Of a DNA stretch of 36,317 nucleotides, positions 7,941-15,658 are shown piece by piece. The first letter of the stretch is position 1. Each line of letters opens with the position of its first letter. A program made the translations under genes and the position numbers. The notes beneath the pieces were generated by a model. It did not search any database and was not told the DNA's origin. It saw nothing but the letters and a program-made list of their open reading frames with translations. The DNA comes from Albibeggiatoa sp964388965 (lineage in GTDB: Bacteria; Pseudomonadota; Gammaproteobacteria; Beggiatoales; Beggiatoaceae), in assembly GCA_964388965.1 (NCBI GenBank), contig CAYMCP010000036.1, positions 1 to 36,317 of the forward strand, given 5' to 3'.

Positions 7941-9977
7941 CTAGCGCACGAACAAGGGCACAAGTACCAAAGACACGATACACATCAATTTAATCAAAAT
8001 ATTTAATGATGGACCAGAAGTATCTTTGAATGGATCGCCGACCATATCACCCACAATTGCTGCTTTATGGCGTTCTGAGCCTTTGCCGTCGCCTTGATAA
8101 CCGGCTTCAATTTGTTTTTTAGCGTTATCCCAAGCACCACCTGCATTCGCCATCATGATTGCCATTAAAATACCCGTTGTCAACGCGCCTGCTAACATGC
8201 CACCTAATGCCGTCGGATCGAATAAACCAACTATTACGGGTGCCGTGACTGCAATAATGCCGGGGGCTATCATTTGCTTTAATGCTGAATTGGTTGAGAT
8301 TTCTACACAACGTTTATGGTCTGGTTTAGCCTTGCCTTCCATAATCCCTTCAATTTCACGGAATTGGCGACGTACTTCCTCAACCATTTCCATTGCAGCT
8401 TTACCTACAGAAGTCATCGTTAAAGAAGTAAATAGAAAAGTCAACATACCTCCTAAAAATAAACCTACAATGACTGTTGGATTACTAATATCAATGCTAA
8501 AGGTTTGCAAAGCTTCTACACCTTTTTCAATTGCAAGATGTTCGACTGCTGCTTGATAAGCTGCAAATAGTGATAGTGCTGTTAATGCGGCTGAACCAAT
8601 CGCAAAACCTTTACCAATTGCTGCCGTTGTATTGCCGACTGCGTCCAATTCGTCAGTAATTTCACGTACTTCTGGCGGCAACTCTGCCATTTCAGCAATC
8701 CCACCGGCATTATCAGCAATCGGACCGTAAGAGTCTACCGCAACGACGATACCCGTAATAGATAGCATACCTACTGAAGCCATTGCAATACCATATAATC
8801 CCGCAAAATTAAACGCTAAAATAATTGTAACACCAATAACAATAATCGGTGTCACAGTAGATTCCATACCCATTGCTAGACCTTGAATAATCGTCGTAGC
8901 GGGACCTGTTTTCGCGGAATCTGCAATCATATTGACTGGACGTTTATGTTTTTCAGTGTAATAACCGGTTTCAAACGCGATCACTAATCCGGCAACGATA
9001 CCAGATAAAATTGCCCAAAATACGCCAATATTCAAACCTAGAAAGTAAATTACTGCATACGCACCAATCAGCGACAAGACACCTGCGATGCGTGTACCGT
9101 TTTCCAATTTGGAATAAACTTTAGTTGGGTCATCAGTACGCACAGTAAAAATTGCAATAATACTAGCGATAATACCGCTAGCTGATACTAAAATGGGTGC
9201 GATGACGTAGCTACTTGCATCACCACCTAGCTGTTGTGCAGCGAGTACACCTAAAATAATCGTAGCGATGATAGAACCAACATAAGATTCAAATAAATCC
9301 GCGCCTAAACCCGCAACATCACCTACATTATCACCTACATTGTCAGCGATAGTTGCCGGATTACGTGGGTCATCTTCGGGAATACCTGCTTCAATTTTGC
9401 CGACAATATCCGCACCAACATCAGCCGCTTTGGTATAAATCCCCCCACCAACACGGGCAAATAATGCGATTGAAGATGCCCCCATACCAAAGCCTGTAAT
9501 AATGCTAATGCCGTCTTGAAAACCAACGAGTAGTAATGAAATACCTAGTAAACCTAGACCCGCGACCGCCATACCCATGACCGCACCACCAGAAAAAGCA
9601 ACGTCTAACGCCCGCGCCAGACCACCTTCTTGTGCTGCCATTGCAGTCCGACCATTGGCACGAGTCGCAACCCGCATTCCGATGTTACCTGCAAGTGCAG
9701 AGGTTATTGCACCTAAAACGAATGTCAGCGCAATAAGTTGATTTGGCATAAATAAAGCCAATAAGATAGCGACCGCCATCACGAAAAGTACCAAAATACG
9801 ATATTCGGCATTTAAAAACGCCATCGCACCCTCACGAATGGCTTGGGTTAATTCTTCAACTCGTGGATTTGTAATTTTGTACTGTTCGACGCGCCGAGCA
9901 CTTATCCACGCCATCAGCAAGGCGATTACGCCTACACCAACACCAATGTAAATCAAGTTTGTCCCAGAAAAATCCAT
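7941..9977 (-). CDS. hppA: membrane-bound pyrophosphatase, K+-dependent type
   Basis: A 678-residue integral membrane pump with about 16 helices that couples PPi hydrolysis to H+ or Na+ export. The catalytic core is visible: KAADVGADIVGKIEAG and the DDPRNPATIADNVGDNVGD Asp cluster (about residues 183-220), GADLFESY (226-232), VDSYGPIADNAGGIAEM (414-430), and a C-terminal KKQIEAGY…HKAAIVGDMVGDPFKDT segment. At the potassium-sensitivity site it reads GNTTAAIGKG (448-457): Ala452 and Gly455 where K+-independent enzymes have Lys and Thr, so K+ dependence is predicted. The ion cannot be settled: Glu230 in LFESY occurs both in Na+ pumps and in some H+ pumps. The ATG at 9977 has AAAGGAG 7 nt upstream. 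An isolated TATAAT (10034-10039, minus) lies upstream, inside the gap to rsmG. Confidence 0.95.
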   Translation of the reverse strand: MDFSGTNLIYIGVGVGVIALLMAWISARRVEQYKITNPRVEELTQAIREGAMAFLNAEYRILVLFVMAVAILLALFMPNQLIALTFVLGAITSALAGNIGMRVATRANGRTAMAAQEGGLARALDVAFSGGAVMGMAVAGLGLLGISLLLVGFQDGISIITGFGMGASSIALFARVGGGIYTKAADVGADIVGKIEAGIPEDDPRNPATIADNVGDNVGDVAGLGADLFESYVGSIIATIILGVLAAQQLGGDASSYVIAPILVSASGIIASIIAIFTVRTDDPTKVYSKLENGTRIAGVLSLIGAYAVIYFLGLNIGVFWAILSGIVAGLVIAFETGYYTEKHKRPVNMIADSAKTGPATTIIQGLAMGMESTVTPIIVIGVTIILAFNFAGLYGIAMASVGMLSITGIVVAVDSYGPIADNAGGIAEMAELPPEVREITDELDAVGNTTAAIGKGFAIGSAALTALSLFAAYQAAVEHLAIEKGVEALQTFSIDISNPTVIVGLFLGGMLTFLFTSLTMTSVGKAAMEMVEEVRRQFREIEGIMEGKAKPDHKRCVEISTNSALKQMIAPGIIAVTAPVIVGLFDPTALGGMLAGALTTGILMAIMMANAGGAWDNAKKQIEAGYQGDGKGSERHKAAIVGDMVGDPFKDTSGPSLNILIKLMCIVSLVLVPLFVR

Positions 9978-10048
9978 ACTGTCGCTCCTTTAGATATGTG
10001 AAAAATAAGTTTATTGTTGTATTCGTTCGTTAAATTATAACTGCACTA

Positions 10049-10687
10049 CTAATTATCATACGGTCGCATGACAACAAGATGTCTTTGCGCAGAAAGTTGT
10101 GGCACTTGCAATGTGACGGTTTCTAATTTAATTGGTAAGTGCATTAATTCAGCAATTTCTTTTTCTGGATACAAACCTTTCATGGCAATAATACAACCTT
10201 CTGGTTCACATAATTCCTCTGTCTGAAGTAAAAAATTATGTAAGCCGCTGTATGCTCTGGAAATAATCGTTGAAAAAGGACAAGTTGTCTCAAAATCTTC
10301 AATCCGTGTAGATTCCAAGTGCACGTTAGTTAAACCCAATTCAGCTACCACTTGCTGCGCAAAGCGTATTTTTTTACCATTACTATCAATTAATGTGCAT
10401 TCCCAATCAGGACGGGCGATAGCAAACACTAAACCGGGTAAACCTGCTCCCGTGCCCACATCCAAAATCCGCCTACCGTAAACATAAGGTATCACAGCTA
10501 AACAATCTAACAAATGCTTGGGAATCATCTCTGCAATGCTAGTCACTGCTGTAAGATTATAAACATGATTCCATTTTTCTAGTAAGCGTAGATAATCCAA
10601 TAATTGTGTTTGAATCGTTTCGGACAAATTCAACTCCAACGCTTGAATACCTTGTTGCAATGTTTTGCTATAGCTCACAGTCGCCAA
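10049..10687 (-). CDS. rsmG: 16S rRNA m7G527 methyltransferase RsmG (GidB)
   Basis: RsmG methylates N7 of G527 in 16S rRNA using SAM. The 212-residue length is normal. Seen: KWNHVYNLTAV (38-48), HLLDCLAVIPY (58-68), the SAM loop ILDVGTGAGLPGL (74-86), and LIDSNGKKIRF. There is no ATG in the first 53 codons. The longest reading starts with TTG at 10687, but AGGA lies only 1 nt upstream of it. A GTG at 10678 (codon 4) is 10 nt from the same AGGA and is the better start by spacing. The first ATG (Met54) would delete the conserved KWN region. The usual gidA and parAB neighbours are absent; the pyrophosphatase gene follows after 71 bp on the same strand. Confidence 0.92.
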   Translation of the reverse strand: MATVSYSKTLQQGIQALELNLSETIQTQLLDYLRLLEKWNHVYNLTAVTSIAEMIPKHLLDCLAVIPYVYGRRILDVGTGAGLPGLVFAIARPDWECTLIDSNGKKIRFAQQVVAELGLTNVHLESTRIEDFETTCPFSTIISRAYSGLHNFLLQTEELCEPEGCIIAMKGLYPEKEIAELMHLPIKLETVTLQVPQLSAQRHLVVMRPYDN

Positions 10688-10779
10688 ATCCTAATTAAGG
10701 TGCCATAAGAAATTTATAGCTGAAATTATAAGCCAGCCGTGACAATAGAGAAAGCATAAATAAAAATGTGATTTCGTGC

Positions 10780-10807
10780 TTGCATATCTGCATGAGATTC
10801 TTACAAT
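10780..10807 (+). promoter_or_regulatory. candidate sigma-70 promoter of the DUF1318 lipoprotein gene
   Basis: TTGCAT (10780-10785), a 16-bp spacer, TACAAT (10802-10807), 27 bp upstream of the ATG at 10835. Both hexamers are near consensus. It lies in the gap between the divergent genes rsmG and the lipoprotein gene. Confidence 0.5.
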
Positions 10808-10834
10808 CAAGACTTTAACAACGAGGATTTTATC

Positions 10835-11419
10835 ATGCGTTATTTATATTGGTCTTGGTTGCCAGCGATGTTGATCATGACAGCTTGTGTAACGATTAAC
10901 GTTTATTTTCCTGCTGCTGCCGCAGAAAAAGCCGCTGATCAAATTATTGATAAGGTTTGGGGCGAGGAACAACAAGAAACCACCGAACCACAATCTCGCA
11001 CGACGATACCATTATGGGCACAGACACTTAATATTTTAATACGTCCAGCGTACTCGGCTAATTTTAATATTGATATTTCTAGCCCCACGATTCAAGCACT
11101 TCAGGAAGCAATGCAAGCACGTCATCAACAATTAGAACCTTATTATAATAATGGTGGTATTGGTTTAACGTGGGATGCTTTAATTTTATTACGCGACCCA
11201 AATAAAGTGCCTTTGCGTTTTCGTAATGACATTAAAAAGTTAATAGATGATGAAAATAATGAGCGTTTATCTTTGTACCGCGAAATAGCGAACGCAAATG
11301 CTCATCCTGAGTGGGAAGATGAAATCCGTGATACGTTTGCTAAACGGTGGATTGAACGCGCTAGAGTGGGTTGGTGGTATCAAGATAAAAAAGGTAATTG
11401 GATTCAAAAAGTGGAATAA
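10835..11419 (+). CDS. DUF1318 (YdbL-family) lipoprotein
   Basis: A 194-residue protein with a lipoprotein signal: MRYLYWSWLPAMLIMTAC, lipobox MTAC, Cys18. The mature start, VTINVYFPAAAAEKAADQII, is the hallmark opening of DUF1318 lipoproteins. The C-terminus (AKRWIERARVGWWYQDKKGN) has the short Arg/Gly/Tyr-rich end of the YdbL family. In E. coli ydbL lies with ydbH and ynbE, a set linked to outer-membrane lipid homeostasis; neither partner is here. Residues 50-75 form a linker and 80-190 the predicted folded part. The ribosome site is GAGG about 10 nt before ATG. It is convergent with feoB. The molecular function is unknown. Confidence 0.8.
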   Translation: MRYLYWSWLPAMLIMTACVTINVYFPAAAAEKAADQIIDKVWGEEQQETTEPQSRTTIPLWAQTLNILIRPAYSANFNIDISSPTIQALQEAMQARHQQLEPYYNNGGIGLTWDALILLRDPNKVPLRFRNDIKKLIDDENNERLSLYREIANANAHPEWEDEIRDTFAKRWIERARVGWWYQDKKGNWIQKVE

Positions 11420-11429
11420 TTTACAGATT

Positions 11430-11458
11430 TCTCGTTCCCGCGCTGGATAGGAACGAGA
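11430..11458. terminator. hairpin between convergent genes (9-bp perfect stem)
   Basis: TCTCGTTCC, an 11-nt loop, GGAACGAGA. It lies 10 bp past the lipoprotein stop and 16 bp past the feoB stop on the other strand. The Ctcgttcc…ggaacgaG arms match the outer arm of the palindromic interior of the element at 6461-6649, so this may be a repeat remnant now serving as a bidirectional terminator. Confidence 0.55.
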
Positions 11459-11474
11459 GTAAACATCGACAAGT

Positions 11475-13826
11475 TTATCCTGAGACTTGCTGTAATGTTG
11501 TTGGTTTTCGGGTTTGGATACGTCGTAGATACGATACCGCGAATAAAGCTAACACAACCAGTGCAAATACACCTAATAATCCAACTATCCACGCTAACGA
11601 TTGAGTTGGGTGTATGCTGTATGTCGCAGCTTGATAGAAAATAACCGCTGACATGTAAGCCATTCCCGTGGTCCACGCAGCAACAAACATTGCCCAACGT
11701 GCGCCCGCTTCTCGATAAATTGCTGCAATAGTCGCGGTACAAGGAAAATACATTAAAATAAATAATAAATAAGCAAATGCCGCCGCACTACTACCAAATC
11801 TGGAAACCATCGCACCAAATGTTGTTGTATTCACGCCCTGCTCTTCTGCGACGATTTGTTGATCGCTCACATCACCGATATTTATACCCAACGGATCAGT
11901 AATAGAATTTGCAACATCAGCAAGATTAGTAGGAATAGTCGCAAAAGCGGCTGAAATACCGGCTATGATACTAAAAGATTCATCAGAGATTTGCGTATCA
12001 CTCTCAGCAATAGCCAATTGGGTATATATCGCGTCCAGCGTACCAACGACCACCTCTTTAGCCAAGACACCGGTAAAAATACCAACTGTTGCAGGCCAAT
12101 TTTCTTCGGTGATGCCCATTGGTTCAAATGCGGGCGTTAATGTTCTGCCAATCTCACTTAATACAGATTTATCGGTATTATCATTACCAAATGTACCATC
12201 CGTCCCCCAAGAATTTAAGAAACTAATGACAATTACCATTGGCACAATAATTTGTCCTGCGCGAATAATGAAACCTTTTAATCTTTCCCAAGTTCTAAAT
12301 AAAATCCCCTTAATTGTTGGAATATGATAAGGCGGTAATTCCATGACAAAATGACTGACTTCACCTCTAAATAGGGTTTTTTTCATAATTAAGCCTGTGA
12401 ATACCGCGACCAGAATACCGATTAAATACAAACCAAATACTAAATTTTGACCATTAGTAGGAAAAAATGCGGCTGCGAATAGGGCATATACTGGTAGGCG
12501 TGCTCCGCAAGACATGAATGGATTCATTAACATCGTTAAGCGACGATCTTGCTCATTTTCCAAAGTACGAGTTGCCATAATTGCCGGGACATTACATCCA
12601 AAACCTACGATCATAGGTACAAAAGCTTTGCCCGGTAAGCCAATGTAACGCATGAACTTATCCATCACAAACGCGGCACGCGCCATATAGCCAGAGTCTT
12701 CCAGTAAAGATAAAAATAGAAATAAAAAACCGATCACCGGAATAAAGGTTGCGACGGTCTGGATACCACCACCAAAACCATTTGCGATCAAGACAGTGAG
12801 CCATTCTGGCATATTCCAACTATTCATTGCATAAGCGACACCGTCTACTAGTAAAGTACCGGTAAAAATATCAAAAAAATCAATAAATGCACTACCTAAA
12901 TTAATGGTAAATAGGAACATTAAATACATGATGCCGAGAAAAATTGGAATACCTAATGCGCGATTTAATACGATACCATCGATGCGATCAGAAATAGTAA
13001 AATTTAACCTATCATCTGGACGTGTAACCGCATGACGCACAACTTGGCTGATAAAATTATAACGACCATCTGCAATTAAAATATCTATATCTTCGGCTAA
13101 TTTTTCCTCAATCTGCTCACGTAATTGCGTTGTTTGCTGCTGAATAAGGCTAGGCAATTGAATATGCGTTAATTCACCTTCCTCTAATAATTTAATGCTA
13201 AACCAACGGATGTGTTCTTGTTGAATAGGAGATAAAAACGGTTTAAGTGTAGGTTTAATCTGCTCAATTGCTTTTTCTACTTCAGGTAAATAATTAGCTT
13301 TAATAGCAGGGACAGTAGATTTTGCAGCCGCTTGATTAATTGCGTGTTTTAATTCTTTAATGCCCTTACTTTTGGCAGCAGAAAGTGGTAAAACCGGCAC
13401 ACCTAAACGTTGATTTAATTCATTTATATCGATTTGAATATGTTGCTGTTCTGCAATGTCCATCATATTAACTGCAATTAATATGGGCACATTCATTTCA
13501 AGCAACTGCGTCGTTAAATATAAATTACGTTCTAAATTAGCGGCATCAACAATGTTGACAATCAAATCAGCCTCACCAGATAAAATATATTGTTGCGCAA
13601 TCTCCTCGTCCATCGAAGTGTGACCTACAGCAACATCTAACGAATAAGTACCCGGTAAATCAACCACTTCAATATGATTATTTTCAAATTGGTAATAGCC
13701 CGTTTTGCGCTCAACCGTAACGCCCGACCAATTACCTACTCTTTGTTTTGAGCCGGTTAATTCATTAAATAGTGTTGTTTTGCCACAATTTGGATTGCCA
13801 ACAACACCTATTGTAAAATTACTCAT
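11475..13826 (-). CDS. feoB: ferrous iron transporter FeoB
   Basis: A 783-residue inner-membrane Fe2+ transporter with a cytosolic GTPase domain. G motifs: G1 GNPNCGKT (10-17), Thr37 as the likely G2, G3 DLPG (56-59), G4 NMMD (120-123). A helical GDI-like spacer (about 170-260) follows, then the membrane part with two Gate repeats, marked by GFGCNVPAIMATRTLEN and FTGVLAKEVVVGTLD, and by CGARLPVYALFAAAFF. The length and C-terminal YFPCTATIAAIYREAG match proteobacterial FeoB. The ATG overlaps the end of the upstream feoA by 8 nt (ATGAGTAA), with GGTGGAG inside feoA as ribosome site, so the two are translationally coupled. No feoC follows. Confidence 0.97.
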   Translation of the reverse strand: MSNFTIGVVGNPNCGKTTLFNELTGSKQRVGNWSGVTVERKTGYYQFENNHIEVVDLPGTYSLDVAVGHTSMDEEIAQQYILSGEADLIVNIVDAANLERNLYLTTQLLEMNVPILIAVNMMDIAEQQHIQIDINELNQRLGVPVLPLSAAKSKGIKELKHAINQAAAKSTVPAIKANYLPEVEKAIEQIKPTLKPFLSPIQQEHIRWFSIKLLEEGELTHIQLPSLIQQQTTQLREQIEEKLAEDIDILIADGRYNFISQVVRHAVTRPDDRLNFTISDRIDGIVLNRALGIPIFLGIMYLMFLFTINLGSAFIDFFDIFTGTLLVDGVAYAMNSWNMPEWLTVLIANGFGGGIQTVATFIPVIGFLFLFLSLLEDSGYMARAAFVMDKFMRYIGLPGKAFVPMIVGFGCNVPAIMATRTLENEQDRRLTMLMNPFMSCGARLPVYALFAAAFFPTNGQNLVFGLYLIGILVAVFTGLIMKKTLFRGEVSHFVMELPPYHIPTIKGILFRTWERLKGFIIRAGQIIVPMVIVISFLNSWGTDGTFGNDNTDKSVLSEIGRTLTPAFEPMGITEENWPATVGIFTGVLAKEVVVGTLDAIYTQLAIAESDTQISDESFSIIAGISAAFATIPTNLADVANSITDPLGINIGDVSDQQIVAEEQGVNTTTFGAMVSRFGSSAAAFAYLLFILMYFPCTATIAAIYREAGARWAMFVAAWTTGMAYMSAVIFYQAATYSIHPTQSLAWIVGLLGVFALVVLALFAVSYLRRIQTRKPTTLQQVSG

Positions 13827-14061
13827 AATTTAATTTCTCCACCAATAAAGCATCCGCTTCCGCTTGACGTAAACTAAGTGAAAAACCGCGCACTTTAATT
13901 TCAACTGGATCGCCCATTGGCGCGTAGCGAGTTACACTAAATTCCGTACCGGGCGTTAAACCCATCGCTAATAATTTTTGTCTATAAGCTTTTTCACCAC
14001 GACGAATACCGGTAACTTTTCCACTATCACCAATTTGCATATCGCGCAAACAAATTTCCAT
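13819..14061 (-). CDS. feoA: FeoA-type SH3-like iron transport protein (second)
   Basis: An 80-residue cytosolic FeoA protein, a small SH3-like barrel that works with FeoB. It shows the family path: L-R-D-M-x-I-G-D-S-G-K-V, then IRRGEKAYRQKLLAMGLTPG, the very conserved LLAMGLTPGTEF, and a final PVEIKVRGFSLSLRQAEA. It lies between another feoA (5-bp gap) and feoB (8-bp overlap), all in one operon. Confidence 0.92.
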   Translation of the reverse strand: MEICLRDMQIGDSGKVTGIRRGEKAYRQKLLAMGLTPGTEFSVTRYAPMGDPVEIKVRGFSLSLRQAEADALLVEKLNYE

Positions 14062-14066
14062 AGCGT

Positions 14067-14306
14067 TTAACCCCGTATATCTGTTACTAAAATTTTATGT
14101 GCCATGCCTCGACCTAGTGCCCAACGTGTATCTTGACAACGTATTACTAAACCTTCTCCGTGTTGTACAACGGTTAAAGCAGCACCTTCCGTAATGCCCA
14201 TTGCTAATAAGCGTTTCGTTAAGTTATTTCCGCCTTGGATGGCTGCAACTTGTACTTGTGTGCCGAGTTGAGATAAGCTTAATGGATAAGTTTGTTGAGT
14301 TTTCAT
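14067..14306 (-). CDS. feoA: FeoA-type SH3-like iron transport protein (first)
   Basis: A 79-residue FeoA: MKTQQTYPLSLSQLGTQVQV, then GNNLTKRLLAMGITEGAALT and a C-terminal GEGLVIRCQDTRWALGRGMA. I start it at ATG 14306. The longer reading from a TTG at 14384 adds 26 residues unlike any FeoA, and its TTG is the first part of the promoter's TTGACA, so that region cannot be coding. Two unequal FeoA proteins before FeoB is a known arrangement in proteobacteria. First gene of feoA-feoA-feoB. Confidence 0.9.
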   Translation of the reverse strand: MKTQQTYPLSLSQLGTQVQVAAIQGGNNLTKRLLAMGITEGAALTVVQHGEGLVIRCQDTRWALGRGMAHKILVTDIRG

Positions 14307-14328
14307 GATGAAAGTCCGTGTAAAATTT

Positions 14329-14347
14329 GGTAATGATAATAATTCTT
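14329..14347. promoter_or_regulatory. Fur box of the feo operon
   Basis: GGTAATGATAATAATTCTT matches the classical 19-bp Fur box GATAATGATAATCATTATC at 15 of 19 positions, including the whole TAATGATAAT core. It covers about +1 to +20 of the predicted transcript, just downstream of the -10 element, the position expected for Fur repression when iron is plentiful. Confidence 0.78.
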
Positions 14348-14355
14348 GTTTGTTA

Positions 14356-14384
14356 ATAGTAACGATTCTTGTTTTTATTGTCAA
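14356..14384 (-). promoter_or_regulatory. sigma-70 promoter of feoA-feoA-feoB
   Basis: Minus strand: a perfect -35 TTGACA (14384-14379), a 17-bp spacer, -10 TACTAT (14361-14356). The predicted start of transcription is near 14349, giving a leader of about 43 nt before ATG 14306. Confidence 0.72.
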
Positions 14385-14458
14385 ACATAAAATAACAGGA
14401 CTTTAAATTTAAAATTGATAAGAGTTGATTGGAAAAAATATTATTAAATATCAATATG

Positions 14459-14502
14459 ATAGATGTACATTTAAGTTGAGCAAATAAATTTAGTACATCT
14501 AT
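14459..14502. terminator. 10-bp inverted repeat behind the J-like/RDD gene
   Basis: ATAGATGTAC (14459-14468) and GTACATCTAT (14493-14502) are perfect inverse complements around a 24-nt loop. It begins 24 bp past the stop of the minus-strand J-like/RDD gene and lies upstream of the feo promoter. It may end that transcript; the long loop and the lack of an adjacent T run leave a protein-binding site as an alternative. Confidence 0.35.
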
Positions 14503-14525
14503 AACGATGATTTACACCTCATTTT

Positions 14526-15416
14526 TTAATGAATTTTGACTACGATTGTATCAGCGATATGATCATGTACACAGCGACGATCTTGTCGAAAAATCATTAA
14601 ATAATTTCCGAGTAAAATAATATTGCCTACCATCGGAATACCACCAATTAAACCCATTATAAAATGTCGTAGGATAATAATACGTCCTAAGCTTGCTCTG
14701 GAATAATCAGTGCGTACAATTTTGATATTAAGTATCTTTTTGCCAATTGTTTGACCATTTTGGTATAAATACATCAGATTTAAAATAAATATTGCGATAA
14801 TTGCAACTATAGAAATTATTAAAATTATAATAAATGACAACGACATTTCCACGTCAGGTTGAGCTGTTTCAGACAGTAAGCTCTCGTTTTCTAGGATAAT
14901 AGTTAGTATTGGAAGCACTGGAATAAAATACATAAAACTATCAATAAGATAAGCATATAAACGTGATGAACGCGGTGCTAACTCCATCTCCTTATCAGCG
15001 TAAGTAGACATATCCATCACTATCGTATCAGGTGCTGCGTAAGGATTATCACTGTTTAGCTCGTTTTCAACTTCAACGTGAGCTGTTGTAGTCGGCGTAT
15101 TTTGCTGCTCATCTAGGCTTGCGTCATAAGCTTGGCGTTGTTGCGGGTCTGCTAAAATGCGGAAAATGGATTTTAAATCATCAAGTTTTTTTTCTGCCGT
15201 TAATTTTAAACGTACAGTCGTTGCCGAATTATCCGCATCTAGTAAAGCGTAATAATTAGGTTCAGTAGGATGAACGTTATAAGCTTGGCGTTTTTCTGAA
15301 TCCGCTAAAACGCTATAAGCTGTCTTAATAAGTTTAATCCGCTGCTGGACTGCTTGTTTAATTTCATCAGTCGAAGCATAACGAGATATTTCTAATGTCT
15401 CGTAATAATTTTTCAT
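14526..15416 (-). CDS. tandem J-like modules (no HPD) fused to an RDD membrane domain
   Basis: A 296-residue protein. Residues 1-48 (YYETLEISRYASTDEIKQAV … TAYSVLADSEKRQAY) and 54-101 (NYYALLDADNSATT … FRILADPQQRQAYD) each resemble helix I plus helices III-IV of a DnaJ J-domain, but the stretch with the Hsp70-activating His-Pro-Asp is missing from both. A linker with NPYAAPD (124-130) leads to an RDD domain (about 147-296): Arg152 and Asp159 in RLYAYLIDS, membrane segments near 153-175, 192-217 and 255-277, the GQTIGKK loop (221-227), and a final DRRCVHDHIADTIVV. It is probably an inner-membrane protein with cytosolic J-like scaffolds and cannot act as a normal DnaJ. The ATG has GAGGAA upstream. 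A TATAAT lies at 15476-15481 (minus). Confidence 0.75.
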   Translation of the reverse strand: MKNYYETLEISRYASTDEIKQAVQQRIKLIKTAYSVLADSEKRQAYNVHPTEPNYYALLDADNSATTVRLKLTAEKKLDDLKSIFRILADPQQRQAYDASLDEQQNTPTTTAHVEVENELNSDNPYAAPDTIVMDMSTYADKEMELAPRSSRLYAYLIDSFMYFIPVLPILTIILENESLLSETAQPDVEMSLSFIIILIISIVAIIAIFILNLMYLYQNGQTIGKKILNIKIVRTDYSRASLGRIIILRHFIMGLIGGIPMVGNIILLGNYLMIFRQDRRCVHDHIADTIVVKIH

Positions 15417-15658
15417 AAAGTTTTTCCTCTAACTTATTCAACTTATGGAAAAAATCGTGCTATGGGTTTCACAATATTATAACAGTTTTATTTAATCTTC
15501 TTATTGTAAAGTCCGATCTTCACAGCATCATACGCTATGATAATCTTAAAATACATTATTTTAAATATGCAAATCGACATCATATAATATACTTTTTTCA
15601 TTAAATTAGTAGACGTGTTTCACGGAACTAAAGATAGTATTTTGTAAAAAGATGAATT

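Noticed and set aside
11404..11742. 112-codon minus-strand ORF at the 3' end of feoB
   Set aside because: Out of frame with feoB, crosses the terminator hairpin, Cys/Ser-rich nonsense composition.
14307..14384. 26-residue N-terminal extension of the first FeoA from TTG 14384
   Set aside because: The TTG is part of the promoter's TTGACA and the Fur box lies inside the supposed code.
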